From positions 1,054,001 through 1,118,000 of the forward strand of contig JAFEKR010000011.1 in assembly GCA_019022495.1 (NCBI GenBank): a DNA stretch of 64,000 nt, read 5' to 3'. The stretch comes from Epichloe hybrida (lineage: Eukaryota > Ascomycota > Sordariomycetes > Hypocreales > Clavicipitaceae). Both the position numbers and the translations under genes were made by a program. Position 1 is the stretch's first letter, and every line of letters begins with the position of its first letter. This document shows, one piece after another, positions 36,990-48,235 of this stretch. Under the pieces are notes generated by a model. It had not been told where the DNA came from and did not search any database. It saw only the letters and a program-made list of their open reading frames with translations.

Positions 36990-39324
36990 ATGGCTCGGTC
37001 AAGGAGCACGTTTGCCTTGGGCCTTGGGCTCCTTTGTTGGATCACCCTTCTCTTTTCTCCTCTAGCTTTCGTCAAGTCCGTTCAGGCTGACGAAACTGCC
37101 AACTATGGCACTGTCATTGGTATTGTGAGTACTTGAGACAACCCCTGGAAACCGTGATGCCGGAATGCGTTCGTAACTGGCACACATTCGCGAAGGCTAC
37201 GCGTTCACTTTCATCGGGGAGAGCTCTCTTTGCTGACAGTCGCCTGTGTTTGCGCTTATAGGATTTGGGTACTACCTACAGCTGTGTTGGTGTGATGCAG
37301 AAGGGCAAGGTCGAAATTCTCGTCAACGATCAGGGTAACCGAATTACTCCTTCCTACGTCGCCTTCACTGATGACGAGCGTCTGGTTGGTGACTCCGCCA
37401 AGAACCAGGCCGCCGCCAACCCTACCCGAACCATTTACGATATCAAGTAAGTAAATGTGTACAAAACACGACTTCCGCAAATCAGTGTTTGATGATTGAT
37501 GTGTCCTAACACCCTCAACCAGGCGTCTGATCGGCCGCAAGTTCAATGAGAAGGATGTTCAGAACGATATTAAGCACTTTCCCTACAAAGTTGTCTCCAA
37601 GGAAGGCAAGCCCGTGGTCAAGGTTGAAGTGAGCGGCTCTGAGAAGACCTTCACTCCTGAGGAGATTTCCGCTATGGTTTTGGGCAAGATGAAGGAGGTC
37701 GCCGAGTCCTACCTGGGCAAAAAGGTTACCCACGCCGTCGTCACTGTTCCCGCCTACTTCAACGTGAGTACCATTTTTGATCTGCATCTTGCATCTCCTC
37801 CGCATTTACTAAACCATTATATAGGACAACCAGCGCCAGGCTACGAAGGATGCCGGTGTTATTGCCGGTCTCAACGTCCTCCGAATTGTCAACGAGCCTA
37901 CCGCCGCCGCTATCGCTTACGGTCTAGACAAGACTGAGGGCGAGCGACAAATCATCGTCTACGATCTTGGTGGTGGTACCTTCGATGTCTCACTCCTGTC
38001 CATTGATCAGGGTGTTTTCGAGGTTTTGGCTACTGCTGGTGACACCCATCTTGGCGGTGAAGATTTCGACCAGCGTGTCATCAACCACTTCGCCAAGACT
38101 TACAACAAGAAGAACAACGTTGACATCACCAAGGACCTCAAGGCTATGGGCAAGCTCAAGCGTGAGGCTGAGAAGGCCAAGCGTACTCTGTCTTCTCAGA
38201 TGAGCACTCGTATTGAAATCGAGGCTTTCTTCGAGGGCAAGGACTTCTCCGAAACACTGACCCGCGCCAAGTTCGAGGAGCTCAACATTGACCTCTTCAA
38301 GAAGACCATCAAGCCTGTTGAGCAGGTTATGAAGGATGCCAACGTCAAGAAGACCGAGATTGACGACATTGTCCTTGTTGGTGGGTCAACCCGCATTCCC
38401 AAGGTTCAGGCTCTCATTGAGGAATACTTCAATGGCAAAAAGGCCTCCAAGGGTATCAACCCCGATGAGGCTGTCGCTTTCGGTGCCGCTGTTCAGGCTG
38501 GTGTTCTTTCCGGCGAGGAGGGTACTGAGGAGATTGTCCTCATGGACGTCAACCCACTCACGCTTGGTATTGAGACCACTGGTGGAGTCATGACCAAGCT
38601 GATCCCTCGTAACACCCCTATTCCGACTCGCAAGAGCCAGATTTTCTCCACCGCCGCTGATAACCAGCCCGTGGTCCTGATTCAGGTCTATGAGGGTGAG
38701 CGATCTTTGACCAAGGATAACAACAACCTCGGAAAGTTCGAGCTCACTGGCATTCCTCCCGCTCCCCGTGGCGTTCCCCAGATTGAGGTGTCATTTGAGC
38801 TTGATGCCAACGGTATTCTCAAGGTCTCTGCCCACGATAAGGGCACCGGCAAGCAAGAGTCCATCACTATCACCAACGACAAGGGCCGTCTGACTCAGGA
38901 GGAAATCGACCGCATGGTTGCCGAGGCTGAGAAGTATGCCGAAGAAGACAAGGCTACCCGTGAGCGTATTGAGGCCCGTAACGGTCTCGAGAACTATGCT
39001 TTCAGCCTCAAGAACCAGGTTAACGACGCTGAGGGTCTCGGTGGCAAGATCAACGATGAGGAGAAGGAGACGGTAAGTCAATCCCAGTTCTTGATTTCCC
39101 AGATTTACGACGACAGTTCACTAACCATGTGCTCTCAGATCCTGGAAGCTGTCAAGGAGGCCACCGAGTGGCTCGACGAGAACGGTGCTGAGGCTTCTCC
39201 GGAGGACTTCGAGGAACAGAAGGAGAAGCTTTCCAACGTCGCCTACCCAATCACCTCCAAGATGTACGGCGGTAGCGCCCCTGGTGGTGAGAAAGAGGAG
39301 GGTGATTTCCACGACGAATTGTAA
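36990..39324 (+). CDS. KAR2: ER-lumenal Hsp70 chaperone BiP/Kar2
   Basis: Five exons: 36990-37124, 37262-37446, 37523-37763, 37825-39072, 39139-39324; introns 137, 76, 61 and 66 bp; 664 aa. There is a hydrophobic signal peptide (about residues 1-31, [18 protein letters not shown]) and a C-terminal HDEL retrieval signal. Hsp70 signatures: [13 protein letters not shown] across the first intron, [14 protein letters not shown], and [11 protein letters not shown]. The substrate-binding domain and helical lid follow. BiP folds secretory proteins, drives post-translational translocation, and restrains the UPR sensor Ire1. The last intron is 66 bp (a multiple of three) and stop-free in frame, so retention would insert 22 residues into the lid; splicing is preferred because [20 protein letters not shown] is conserved. 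Confidence 0.97.
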
Positions 39325-39643
39325 TTGCATAGATTTTGTTGAAACACTGAAAACGGGTTTGTTTTGAAAGGGTTGAAGAAAAGCTCTGACTCGGGTGTTT
39401 TTCATGGAGCCTGGGCTTCAAGGACCTCGGATCTGAAAGTGCCACGGAATGTAAAGTAGACATATAAAACTGAGCTTTCTTAGAAACATGTCCATCTTTA
39501 AAGGCCAACCGGTGAAAGTCTTGAATACGTAGCAAGCACCATGTGTGCCAAGTCTGCCAGCTGTCCCGCTCATAGTTGCAAGAGATGACGGCTGCACATA
39601 TGCCAATTGCCTTTATTCCAACTAAGGTAGGTAGCTGATTCCT
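39325..39643. other. Short intergenic region KAR2 / unknown protein
   Basis: About 320 bp, probably the 3' UTR of KAR2 and the promoter of the next gene on the same strand. No distinct element seen. Confidence 0.5.
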
Positions 39644-41548
39644 ATGAATGATGTTACAGGCACTTCGTTTCGTCTCGTCGGTCTACTTTCTCCGGATTCG
39701 TTGCAACTCGATCTCGCAAGTCGCTTAATCATACTCGCTAATTCCGAACTCGAGTCCAGCCCGGAGCGAAGCAGCGCTCTTCATCTTTTTGACTTCATTT
39801 GGGACATTCGAACCGACTTCATCAACTTCGTCATGGCAGCGCGAGCTGGGGGGAGCGAGTTCCGTGTGGGAGCAGAGTTTCGAGACTCGCTCCGACGTGT
39901 GTTCAATGAGGCCAAGGAGAAAAGGTTCAACACTCGAAAGGATTTCCACAAAATCACGGCGACCATACTCAAGTTCCTGGCTCTTCGGAGGACAATGACC
40001 GGGGCCCAGGCGCGTGCCAGCTGCCCTGTTCGTTTGCCAGATGGCAAACCCGTCAGCACCCATGTAGCTCTTCCACCCCAGAGTCTGACACTGAATCGCG
40101 AGACTCAGCAACGTTTGCGAAGGGCCGAAACTGACAGGGAGTTTATCGGGATCCTACTCTCCGCGCAGCACGAACAGATGACGAAACTCAACTCATCAGG
40201 GGGAAGCAAGTCTGAAAGAAAAAGGAAGAGACGGGCCAGGGATATTGTGCTTTCCTCTCCGGATCAGTCACCACCCGTGAAGAAGTTACGACGAAAGGCG
40301 ACTGCACAGAAGGCAGCTTGTCATGATGGCTCCCCGTTTGCTGCGGCACGAGCGAAATCCCGAGAGTTATTGCAGAGCGTTGTGTCCAACGGCGTCGACG
40401 TGCATGATGATTCCACTCCAGGACAACCACCAGGGCGACCAGAGGGAGGAGGAGGAGGAGGAGGAGGAACCGTGGACGAAACCATCTGTTCCGATGAAGA
40501 AAAGGGGTCCACCACACCCAAGTCAGGCAGCAAGGTCCAGCTCTCCTCCGGGAAGAACTCGCGGCGCAGCACACCTGCAAAGAAAGGGCCTGATGTCGAG
40601 AAGACTGTCCACCTCGCCGGGGAAAAGACGGCCGCAGACATCTCGCAATCGAGCTGCAACTCTCCGCGGAGCAGCAGCAACGCAACTGTCCGCACAGCTG
40701 CCCTGAAACGGGCGCCAAGCATGACTCGCACGTCATCGGCCGCGCAGCAGGACAAGGCTATCGGTGAAAAGCCAGGTGCCAAGGACATGGCCATCTCTCC
40801 TCACAAGTCACGCATGTTCCCTCCCCGCCGCTACCCCTACCCCCCCTCGCCCGCGCAGCCTCAGACTCCAAAGCAAAGACATGGCGGCCATGACGACACT
40901 GACTTTTCCCCGAGCGATAGCGGGGGCGACATGGCCCAAGCAAGCAGCGCGACATCACAGATGGACATGGACGATCTGGAGGAGGACGAGGACTCTCTCA
41001 CCAGTGGCCAAAAGTTGGCAAAGGATATCGGTGCAGTGTTGCGATCCATTTCTGGGACGAAGGAGGATCGCTGGGCAGACAAGGCCGTCATGACGGAATG
41101 GCTGACGATAGGCCATCAGCGGATCCTGAAACAGCACGCCGCAGGCCCTACTGGCTTGTCCGGGCCGGCCACTCGACTGGAAAACATTCTTCGCCATATC
41201 CCCGGCGAGTTGGAGGCCGTCAGCCCCGAAAAGCGAGCGACTTACCTCGCGGGGCTGAAGAAGTTTTGCAACTCGACAGCCATACACAACATGGACTATG
41301 AACAACGTCTCTTGAAGATTGTGGGCATCGTGTATCTAGAGGAGCTCGACGCCGTGGCAAGGAATGAATGGACTAGGCTGGAGCAGATCGCGGGACTGTG
41401 CTCCATCATAGCCGAGGCCATAGGTCCCGAGGACGAGATTGTCGATGAGCAAACGAAGAACCGGTGGATTTCCGCGAGAAAAATGGATATTGCTTCTTTG
41501 AAGAAGCTTCTGGCAGCAAAGGAGCGATGCCGTAGCTTGGGATTGTAA
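39644..41548 (+). CDS. Unknown fungal protein, Ser/Lys-rich with conserved-looking ends
   Basis: Single open frame of 634 aa; I do not recognise the family. Residues of about 1-180 look folded and helical (SALHLFDFIWDIRTDFINF, SLRRVFNEAKEKRFNTRKDF). The middle (about 190-450) is low-complexity with basic nuclear-type clusters (SERKRKRRARD, KKLRRKATAQ), a Gly-8 run and many Ser/Pro/Lys residues. The last 190 residues are again ordered-looking, with helical segments. Basic clusters suggest a nuclear location, an inference only. The ATG at 39644 is the first in frame. A TTACAG just after it could instead be a splice acceptor joined to an upstream exon, so the N-terminus is uncertain. Confidence 0.65.
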   Translation: MNDVTGTSFRLVGLLSPDSLQLDLASRLIILANSELESSPERSSALHLFDFIWDIRTDFINFVMAARAGGSEFRVGAEFRDSLRRVFNEAKEKRFNTRKDFHKITATILKFLALRRTMTGAQARASCPVRLPDGKPVSTHVALPPQSLTLNRETQQRLRRAETDREFIGILLSAQHEQMTKLNSSGGSKSERKRKRRARDIVLSSPDQSPPVKKLRRKATAQKAACHDGSPFAAARAKSRELLQSVVSNGVDVHDDSTPGQPPGRPEGGGGGGGGTVDETICSDEEKGSTTPKSGSKVQLSSGKNSRRSTPAKKGPDVEKTVHLAGEKTAADISQSSCNSPRSSSNATVRTAALKRAPSMTRTSSAAQQDKAIGEKPGAKDMAISPHKSRMFPPRRYPYPPSPAQPQTPKQRHGGHDDTDFSPSDSGGDMAQASSATSQMDMDDLEEDEDSLTSGQKLAKDIGAVLRSISGTKEDRWADKAVMTEWLTIGHQRILKQHAAGPTGLSGPATRLENILRHIPGELEAVSPEKRATYLAGLKKFCNSTAIHNMDYEQRLLKIVGIVYLEELDAVARNEWTRLEQIAGLCSIIAEAIGPEDEIVDEQTKNRWISARKMDIASLKKLLAAKERCRSLGL

Positions 41549-42431
41549 GAGAGAGGCCCCCGCCGAGTTGGATGGATGTTGGAGGTTCAGTTGGCGAAAG
41601 TACACTCCGAGAAGGAATTGAATCGAAGCGAAGCCCTCCAAAGAGTGAGTGCGAGGGCATTGGAAACAGATGCACAGAAACGATCTGCACATTTGCATAA
41701 GATTTGGCGTTTTGTATCATGCACAAAAGTTGCGATTTTTTTTTTGATTTTTTTTTTCTTATTCTCACAGGAACATACACGCCTTATGAAAGAGGTACAG
41801 TGATGTTTCACTTTCATCAACCATTCGCTTTCATGTAGTTGCCGAGGAGTCCGGCGGTAGTGGTTAGGATTCGCGGACAGAAGACTACCCAGGTAGCTTA
41901 GCTAGTTCAAACCTCACACTCGCATCAGTTCTGCAGAATGTCCTGCCCTGTGTTAATCAGATTGGCACTTTGCTCCCACTGCAGCTAATCTGACAGCACA
42001 CGTCGCGGCTACGAACAGAGAGTATCAGACCTCTGTTCATGGGGAGTACTGGTGTCGAGGCAGCTTCTAGCCTTGGTCAATCGCCGCTCTTGCTCCGTTT
42101 TCGGTCCATCGAAAAGCAGTCATCTTTAGGGAGAAAATGTCCAGAGGCAAACGAAAAGTCAAACTACGTTGCTGAGGCTGCCCCAATGAGCAAATTAGGG
42201 AGGGGACACGTCCTAACCACGAGAGAGCAATATTTTACTTTATACACCGCGATTTTTGAATCATCTTTGTCTTTCTTTTTTCTTTTTTTTAGTTCCAAGT
42301 CTCTAAGCGATGGTGTGTATGGACATGGAAGGATTCGTAACAGGTACTGCTGACAAATATTAAGCAACGTAACGTGGATGCATACGACATGGGCAAAACA
42401 AAAGGGGACATGATGCAAGGAACGAAAACGC
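41549..42431. other. Convergent intergenic region with a tRNA-like relic
   Basis: About 880 bp between two 3' ends. Contains T-runs (41735-41760, 42270-42290) and, at about 41845-41920, A- and B-box-like sequences of a degraded tRNA or SINE (see findings). No gene called. Confidence 0.5.
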
Positions 42432-44736
42432 TTAATGCAGACCACTTTCTCCCGTAGCAGCCATATACTGTTGGCAGTTGACCAAGATTCTGACTTGATC
42501 GCTGACTTGATCCATTCGATTAAGCACCTTCTTGTTTCCATCAATGAATTTCAAGATGGCATAGGGGATGCCTGTATCAGCGCAGAACTCCTTTACCATG
42601 GTCTGCGCTTTTCGGAGATTATGTCTCGGAACGCGAGGGAACAGATGATGAACGGCTTGGAATTGAAGACCGCCGTGAATGAAGTCCAGCCAGGCAGGGC
42701 AGTCGACGTCCATGGTAGTGCGGAGTTGGCGCTGGGGGAAAGACTCGTCCTCGCCCAGATCGGCCGTGGACATGCCCCAGTGCGAGAGTGTGATCTGAAC
42801 ATGCAGCGGCATGGTGATGATGTGGGAAACCAGGACAAAGGCGACGCGAATGGACCATGTAGGCAGTGTGCGCCAGAGGAGGACATAACCAAACAGGAAC
42901 CAGTAGCAGGTCATGAAGACTACCTCGGTAGGACGAATCCACCAGGCCTTGCTGCTTCCGAGGGACGAGGACATCTTTGAGAGGACGTGTCTCCACGAAA
43001 GAAAGTAGAGGTTGAAACGAGCGATGCCCATGATGGGATAATAAGTGTACTTTTGGTACGGGACGATAACTTCGGCAGCCTTGTCCCACACAAAGGTGAA
43101 CTGGTAGTAGGTGGAACGGAGAGACTTGAAGAAGGAAGGACAGGTCGCGAAGAAAGGGACATTCTGGACATCGGGGTCGTGTTCCTGTGTAGATGCATTC
43201 GTCAGGTCGTGCTCTCGTGAGTGTTAGAAGGTATGGGCCAGCTTACAGGTTGGTTTGTGACGAGATGGTGAACATTATGGCTACTCTTCCACCAGCCCAT
43301 GGATAGACCGCAGCAAAAGTCGGCGATGAATAGGGCGATCAAGGTGTCAACGGTGAAATTGGATGTGATGGCTCGATGGCCGGCATCATGGGCCGTGAAC
43401 ATGATTTGGTGCTATCATTTGCTGTCGTTAGTAGCCGTACGCAGGGAGGCGAGGAGACGAAAAGAAAGAGAAGAACACTGGATGGTAAAAGGGGGGGGTT
43501 GTCAAAGTATGTATATACGAACCCAGAATAAGCCTAGGAAGATGGCAGAAGTCATGTACCATTCGGCACGCACGGCCACGACAAATCCAGCGAACAGAGC
43601 TGTATACCGAGCCATCTCTTTTCCATACTCGGTGTATGGGCAATCGTAAAAGCCTGCATCCTGAACGCGCTTGTGTAGCTGCCGGTATTTTCTTGCAATA
43701 TCTTGTTGCACGGCTGTGTCGACAGGCGGGTAGTCCCTCACGTCATCATTCTTGCCTTGTTGAATAGCCCATTCAGTCCATTCATCTGGGCTGAGGGCAA
43801 GCTGGGCTGATTTGATAGCAAAGTCGGCAACGTCGGCCTTGCCCTCGTAGACAGAGGAAGCGTCATCTGCTGAGTAACCAGTCCTGGCACGAGGGGCGGC
43901 CCGTTCAGGGCTTAGAGACAAACCGCGGCCGCTTGCAAACTCAGGTTCGGGCGTGCCAGTGCTAGATCTATGCGATGCAGCACTGCCGTAACCCTCATCG
44001 ACAGATTCCTTTTCTTTCACCATTTCGAGATCAGAATCGTCCGGTGAAATATCCAATTGGGCTCTGGCATGGAAGATACCTCCCCTGATTGGCGGTGTTC
44101 GGTTGATCCAGGGACCTATTGGTTTCCGGCCGATCCGGTATGCCTTCATGGTGCGGAGAGTCTTCTCAGAGTGGTACCTAGGAATGGGTGTGTCAGCACC
44201 ATGTTACATAAGTACTCGCGCGCCTCACTTGTTTTTGGCGGATTTGCGGCGGGTCGCCTTCGATCTGATAGTTAAGCTCAAAACCTAGATGTTGACTTTT
44301 TGAGAATAGTGTTTTGCTTTTCCCACACCCACGACACCACAACTGCAACGGGTCCCGCATTGCGATGCAATCTTGAACATCTTCCCGCCAGGATGCAGAG
44401 AAATCGAAATGATTGCGATAGACAAAGACCCTTTGTGTCCTTTCTCTGGAGGGGGGCCTTTTCTTCGGGGCTTCAACCCGACCCAAAAAAAAAAAAAAAA
44501 AAAAGGAAAAAAGGAAAAAGTTTGGAGGGGAATATTTACGCTGTGATTTCATCCGTGGCATCTCGACCAACCATGTGCTCAATGGCTAGACGTCCACCTG
44601 GATGTCTGTCGAGCCATGAATTAAGGCGAAGCACATCATCTTGAAAAATTACGACGGTGTCGCCATTGGCAATCAGCTCATCCACCATCTCTGGCGCCAG
44701 GACAGCATCGCGGCTCATCTTGGAGGTCAATGCCAT
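42432..44736 (-). CDS. Cytochrome b5-fused front-end desaturase, probable delta-8 sphingolipid desaturase
   Basis: Exons 44736-44540, 44177-43523, 43411-43247, 43184-42432; introns 362, 111 and 62 bp; 589 aa. The N-terminal cytochrome b5 domain has HPGG at residues 45-48 and a second haem His in EHMVG. The desaturase has three His boxes, HDAGH (292-296), HNVHH (329-333) and QAVHH (515-519). Gln in the third box is typical of b5-fusion front-end desaturases. Several hydrophobic segments imply an ER membrane protein. Fungal enzymes of this layout introduce the delta-8 double bond into the sphingoid base of glucosylceramide; that substrate is inferred, not shown. The first intron is by far the longest in the window and carries a run of about 20 A. 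An ATG 18 bp downstream (MSRDAVL) is an alternative start. Confidence 0.9.
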
Positions 44737-47394
44737 GATATATAATAGGTGATTGGTCGAATCGTAAAATATCAATATTGAACAAATGGACTCGTTACGG
44801 GCGATGTGTCGGAGACAGAAAAAAAAAAGGGAAGTAAATCGAGGTCAACTGTTATTTCGTCGGCGAGGAATATGCGCTATTCGTATTTCGATTTCAAAGG
44901 AGCGGAATCAAAGAGAGAAGCCAGGCAAGATCGTAGATGCGATGCAGACATCAGCACCATGTCACGACGATGAAAAAAAGCTTAAAAGTCGATCGTACGG
45001 TGAGGATCTTGGAAGAACAGAACAACAACAAGATGCACACAGAGAGAGGGGAGGTACAGGGACGGGTACGAGGGAATATTAAAAACGACAGATGCGAGCT
45101 GTTCCAGAACGCTGGTGTTCAGCTCAGTCCAGTAAACTCGAGTGGTGCCCACAAAGGCCACGAGATTGAGGTCACCTTGCATTGTCGCTCACCATCGACT
45201 CGTAATAAGCGGGGGTCCTCCGGGATTTTCTAGCCACTCACAGTGGCACACCGTGTTTCTTTTCTGTTACGGAGTGCATACGTAGTTGGCGTACCAGTGT
45301 ACCACGGTACCAGACCTTCCCTTTGTGGTCGTCAGTGCCTGCCAGCTGCCAGCCTGCCCTGCCCTGCCCTGCGCCTGCGCCTGCGCCTGTCACAAATTGG
45401 AACATGAGGCAGGGGTCATGTTTTGGTTGGAGGAGACGACCTATTAAAACTGGCAATAAAGGCTCAAAGCAGCAGAGATCACCACTTTTTGAACAGACAC
45501 AGCGAAAGAACGGCCATCCGCCTCGTACCTTGGCACGATGCAGCCTGATGCAGTTTGATTCGGTTCAGGTTGATTCCGCTTGATCTCACATACCACAAAA
45601 CGCCGGGCCGGCTTGCCGAATGTCATGCCTGCGTCAGACATGACATGTCTGCGTCGCTACGAGCCGCCAATGGGCATGTATCTATTACCTGGGAGCATGG
45701 AACATGGAAAAGTACATGAGCAGTACATGAGCAGTTTGCATTGTTGGGGTTAATTCGAGCAACGAGCTGCACTGGACAAGCGAAAGCCCTAGCTGGCTTG
45801 GGGTGTGATCCACGAAACCTGACAAACTTTGCATACACAAAAACGCACTGAACATATTTTCATTAGCTACGTTACAGGAAATTTTAGAGGCTGGTCCACT
45901 TTAAATAAGTCCCTGGTTTTCCTTACACCATACTAGTCAGGGGCACGAAAACGCTCGGTGTACATAGGCTTTAGATGCTTCAAATAATAAGCAACTTTAG
46001 CAATTTTACAGCGAATAAAAAAAATTGTGTACATAATTCAAGAAGCCCGATAGTAATCCACATGACTTAAACCGTCGATCGTCCCTGCCAATTTTGTCAG
46101 GTCTCGTGGATCACGCCCTTATTGGGGCCAACATTCCTCCACTGACGGATGAGCGGATGAGTGGGTAAGACGAGGAAGCCACTGCACATTGGCGTTTGCG
46201 GACCCACAACTTCATTGCTTGAATGGGGCCACAATCGGCCCACTGTGGGCCGCGTGAAAAGGTCCCTGAGATTTCTCTTTCCCTGCCACATTCAAAAATG
46301 GTCTGGTCTAATGTCCGGTTCCTGGCAGGCTGAGGTAGGTGACTGGGGGCGAGGCTATCAGCATTTTCACGAACACCAGCATGTCGGCTCGAGGAAGCAC
46401 TGCGCTGCATGCAGACAGCCATGCACTCGCTTCTAATCCGTCCATACGGAGTACGAGGCTGGCAAAGAAATCAGCCAGCCAGCTATTATTAGGATGTCCC
46501 TTGTGGCACTTGGGGCACTTGTGGCAACCCCATCCCAAGACAGCAAAACACATTTTGGCTGAATCTTGGAGGCCGCAGCAAAACGTCGTCGCAATCGCCC
46601 CGCCCACTTTCTTGCCTTGACTCTGTTCCTGGTTTCTACCTTTTCCTCGTCCTTCCCCATCAGCTTATCGAAGCCATCATCCGATGAAAAAGACCATGGT
46701 GGGGCTTTTGCGAGCGTGGGGGCAATTCGGCTTTGGCGTACGGAATCCTCCGCATGAATACCTCGAAGAAATCAACAAAATGCCCCCCTCAGAGCCCTGC
46801 AGCAAACAGTTTAAGGTGGAGTTGGACTTGGGGTGTGTGCAAAGCCAGGGGGCCAGGGGGCCTGGGGTGTGTTGTTTCGTAATGCCGTCTGACATGATTT
46901 TATGTATTATGCCGAGATACCGGCTTTTAACAAGTACTTGCAACAACAGTTCGGAAAGCAACCTCGGTACCTAAGTATTGGGAATGTCTAAACGTTTGTA
47001 ATTTTGGGTGCGCTAGTATAGCCTAACCATTATTAAGCATGTTTTTAAGCTTCCATCCTATCTTAGAGTAATGAGAAAAAGAGTTTCAGTCGCATGCTGA
47101 CGGGAAGAGTAGCTGCTTGTCCCTTTATTAATTTGGCTCAGTGTTACAAGAAGGAACTTGAGTGACTTACTCGCTGGGCCAGCTGCGGTCATCACCCCCG
47201 TCCCCTTCCACCTCTCCCGCGTAACGTCTATCAAAGGCAGCAGCGTTTCTTTACATCGTTGATTTGTACCTTTCGTCCTACCACAAACTCCGACGTGCGG
47301 TGTTATTCTCCATGGCCAGTAGTCGTGTGGCAGTCATTCCGACGGTTGCTGCCTATGAGTCCCCTGACAAATGGCAAAACGATTGTAGCCAACG
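44737..47394. other. Intergenic region, about 2.7 kb, no gene supported
   Basis: Contains short direct repeats (CCTGC/GCGCCT, 45355-45390; ACATGAGCAGT, about 45715-45735), AT-rich stretches at 45840-46050 and 46975-47070, and TACGGAGTA at 46445. No coding frame with recognisable motifs. Confidence 0.5.
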
Positions 47395-48235
47395 ATGATC
47401 CACGCCAGAAGCAAGCAATGTATGAGCTGCAGCATCAATAAAATGGCGATTGGCCATATCCGTCAGATCCGCCTGCGAGTCGTGTTGTCGGCAAAGTTGC
47501 AAGGTCAGCCTGGGAGAAAAGGCGATGAGGAGGCCGTCTTGTGGGAGAGATCCCTACACGACTCCAAAATTTGCCGTGCTATCGCCCACCTCATAATACA
47601 ATACAGACCTGGAAAGGCTGAAGAGCTTCACGTGCCCGTCAGGGGCGGGTACAATATGTTCTATCGGCTGGAATACAGTGATGGCACGTTGGCTGCGATG
47701 AGGATCCCCTGTAAAGGTAGTTGGGCACATTGCCCATTGCCCCCCCCCCTCAAGATATAGGACTTCATCGCAACAGGCGTTGTCAAGTTCCCTGAGGAGA
47801 AGACCAAGTATGAGGTGGCTACAATGCGTTACGTCGCGGCAAACACCACGATTCCGGTGCCCAAGATATGCGTATCATCACGGAACTGCAGCGGAGAACC
47901 CCACTAATCTTGGCCCTTTCATCATCATGGATTGTGTAGAGCGTGAAAGGACAAATGTCTTATGCTTTAAAAGACCCTCCTCTCCTTGGTCCTTGGCCCC
48001 GATGAGTCCCATGTCCTGGACGCCAGTATCAGCGATCAAAAAGCTCAATTTTCTTTAGACAAATGGCCAACATCAACCTCCACCCCAAATAGGCTCCTTA
48101 CTTGTTTCAGGACGGCCTCTCATCCAGAACATGAACTCCTTGACAGAGTTCACCGGGGTAGTCCCATCGCTGCTGCTGTCGGGACCATACTGCTGCCTGG
48201 CTGAATGATGTGGAGGAATGAATCAATGTCTCGCG
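47395..48235 (+). pseudogene. Decayed aminoglycoside-phosphotransferase-like (APH family) kinase
   Basis: An open first part ends in GGYNMFYRLEYSDGTLAAMR, the N-lobe start of fungal APH-fold proteins. An intron at 47717-47776 (GTAGTT...CAG) joins it to VVKFPEEKTKYEVATMRYVA and NTTIPVPKI. The frame then breaks near 47866-47870 and resumes as a hinge-like segment containing GPFIIMDCVE. It shifts again to MSYALKDPPLLGPWPR with a TGA at about 48002 and a TAG at 48090-48092. Fragments IGSLLVSGRPL and IQNMNSLTEF follow in yet other frames. Two or more frameshifts and at least two stops make a functional product unlikely. Intact relatives are common, poorly characterised kinase-like proteins in filamentous fungi. 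The 5' end is uncertain. Confidence 0.7.

Noticed and set aside
37515..39405. Antisense open frames across KAR2
   Set aside because: Typical shadows of a strongly codon-biased gene; no independent support.
47717..47776. APH gene as an intact multi-intron gene
   Set aside because: Beyond the one acceptable intron, the remaining frame changes and stops lack usable splice sites.
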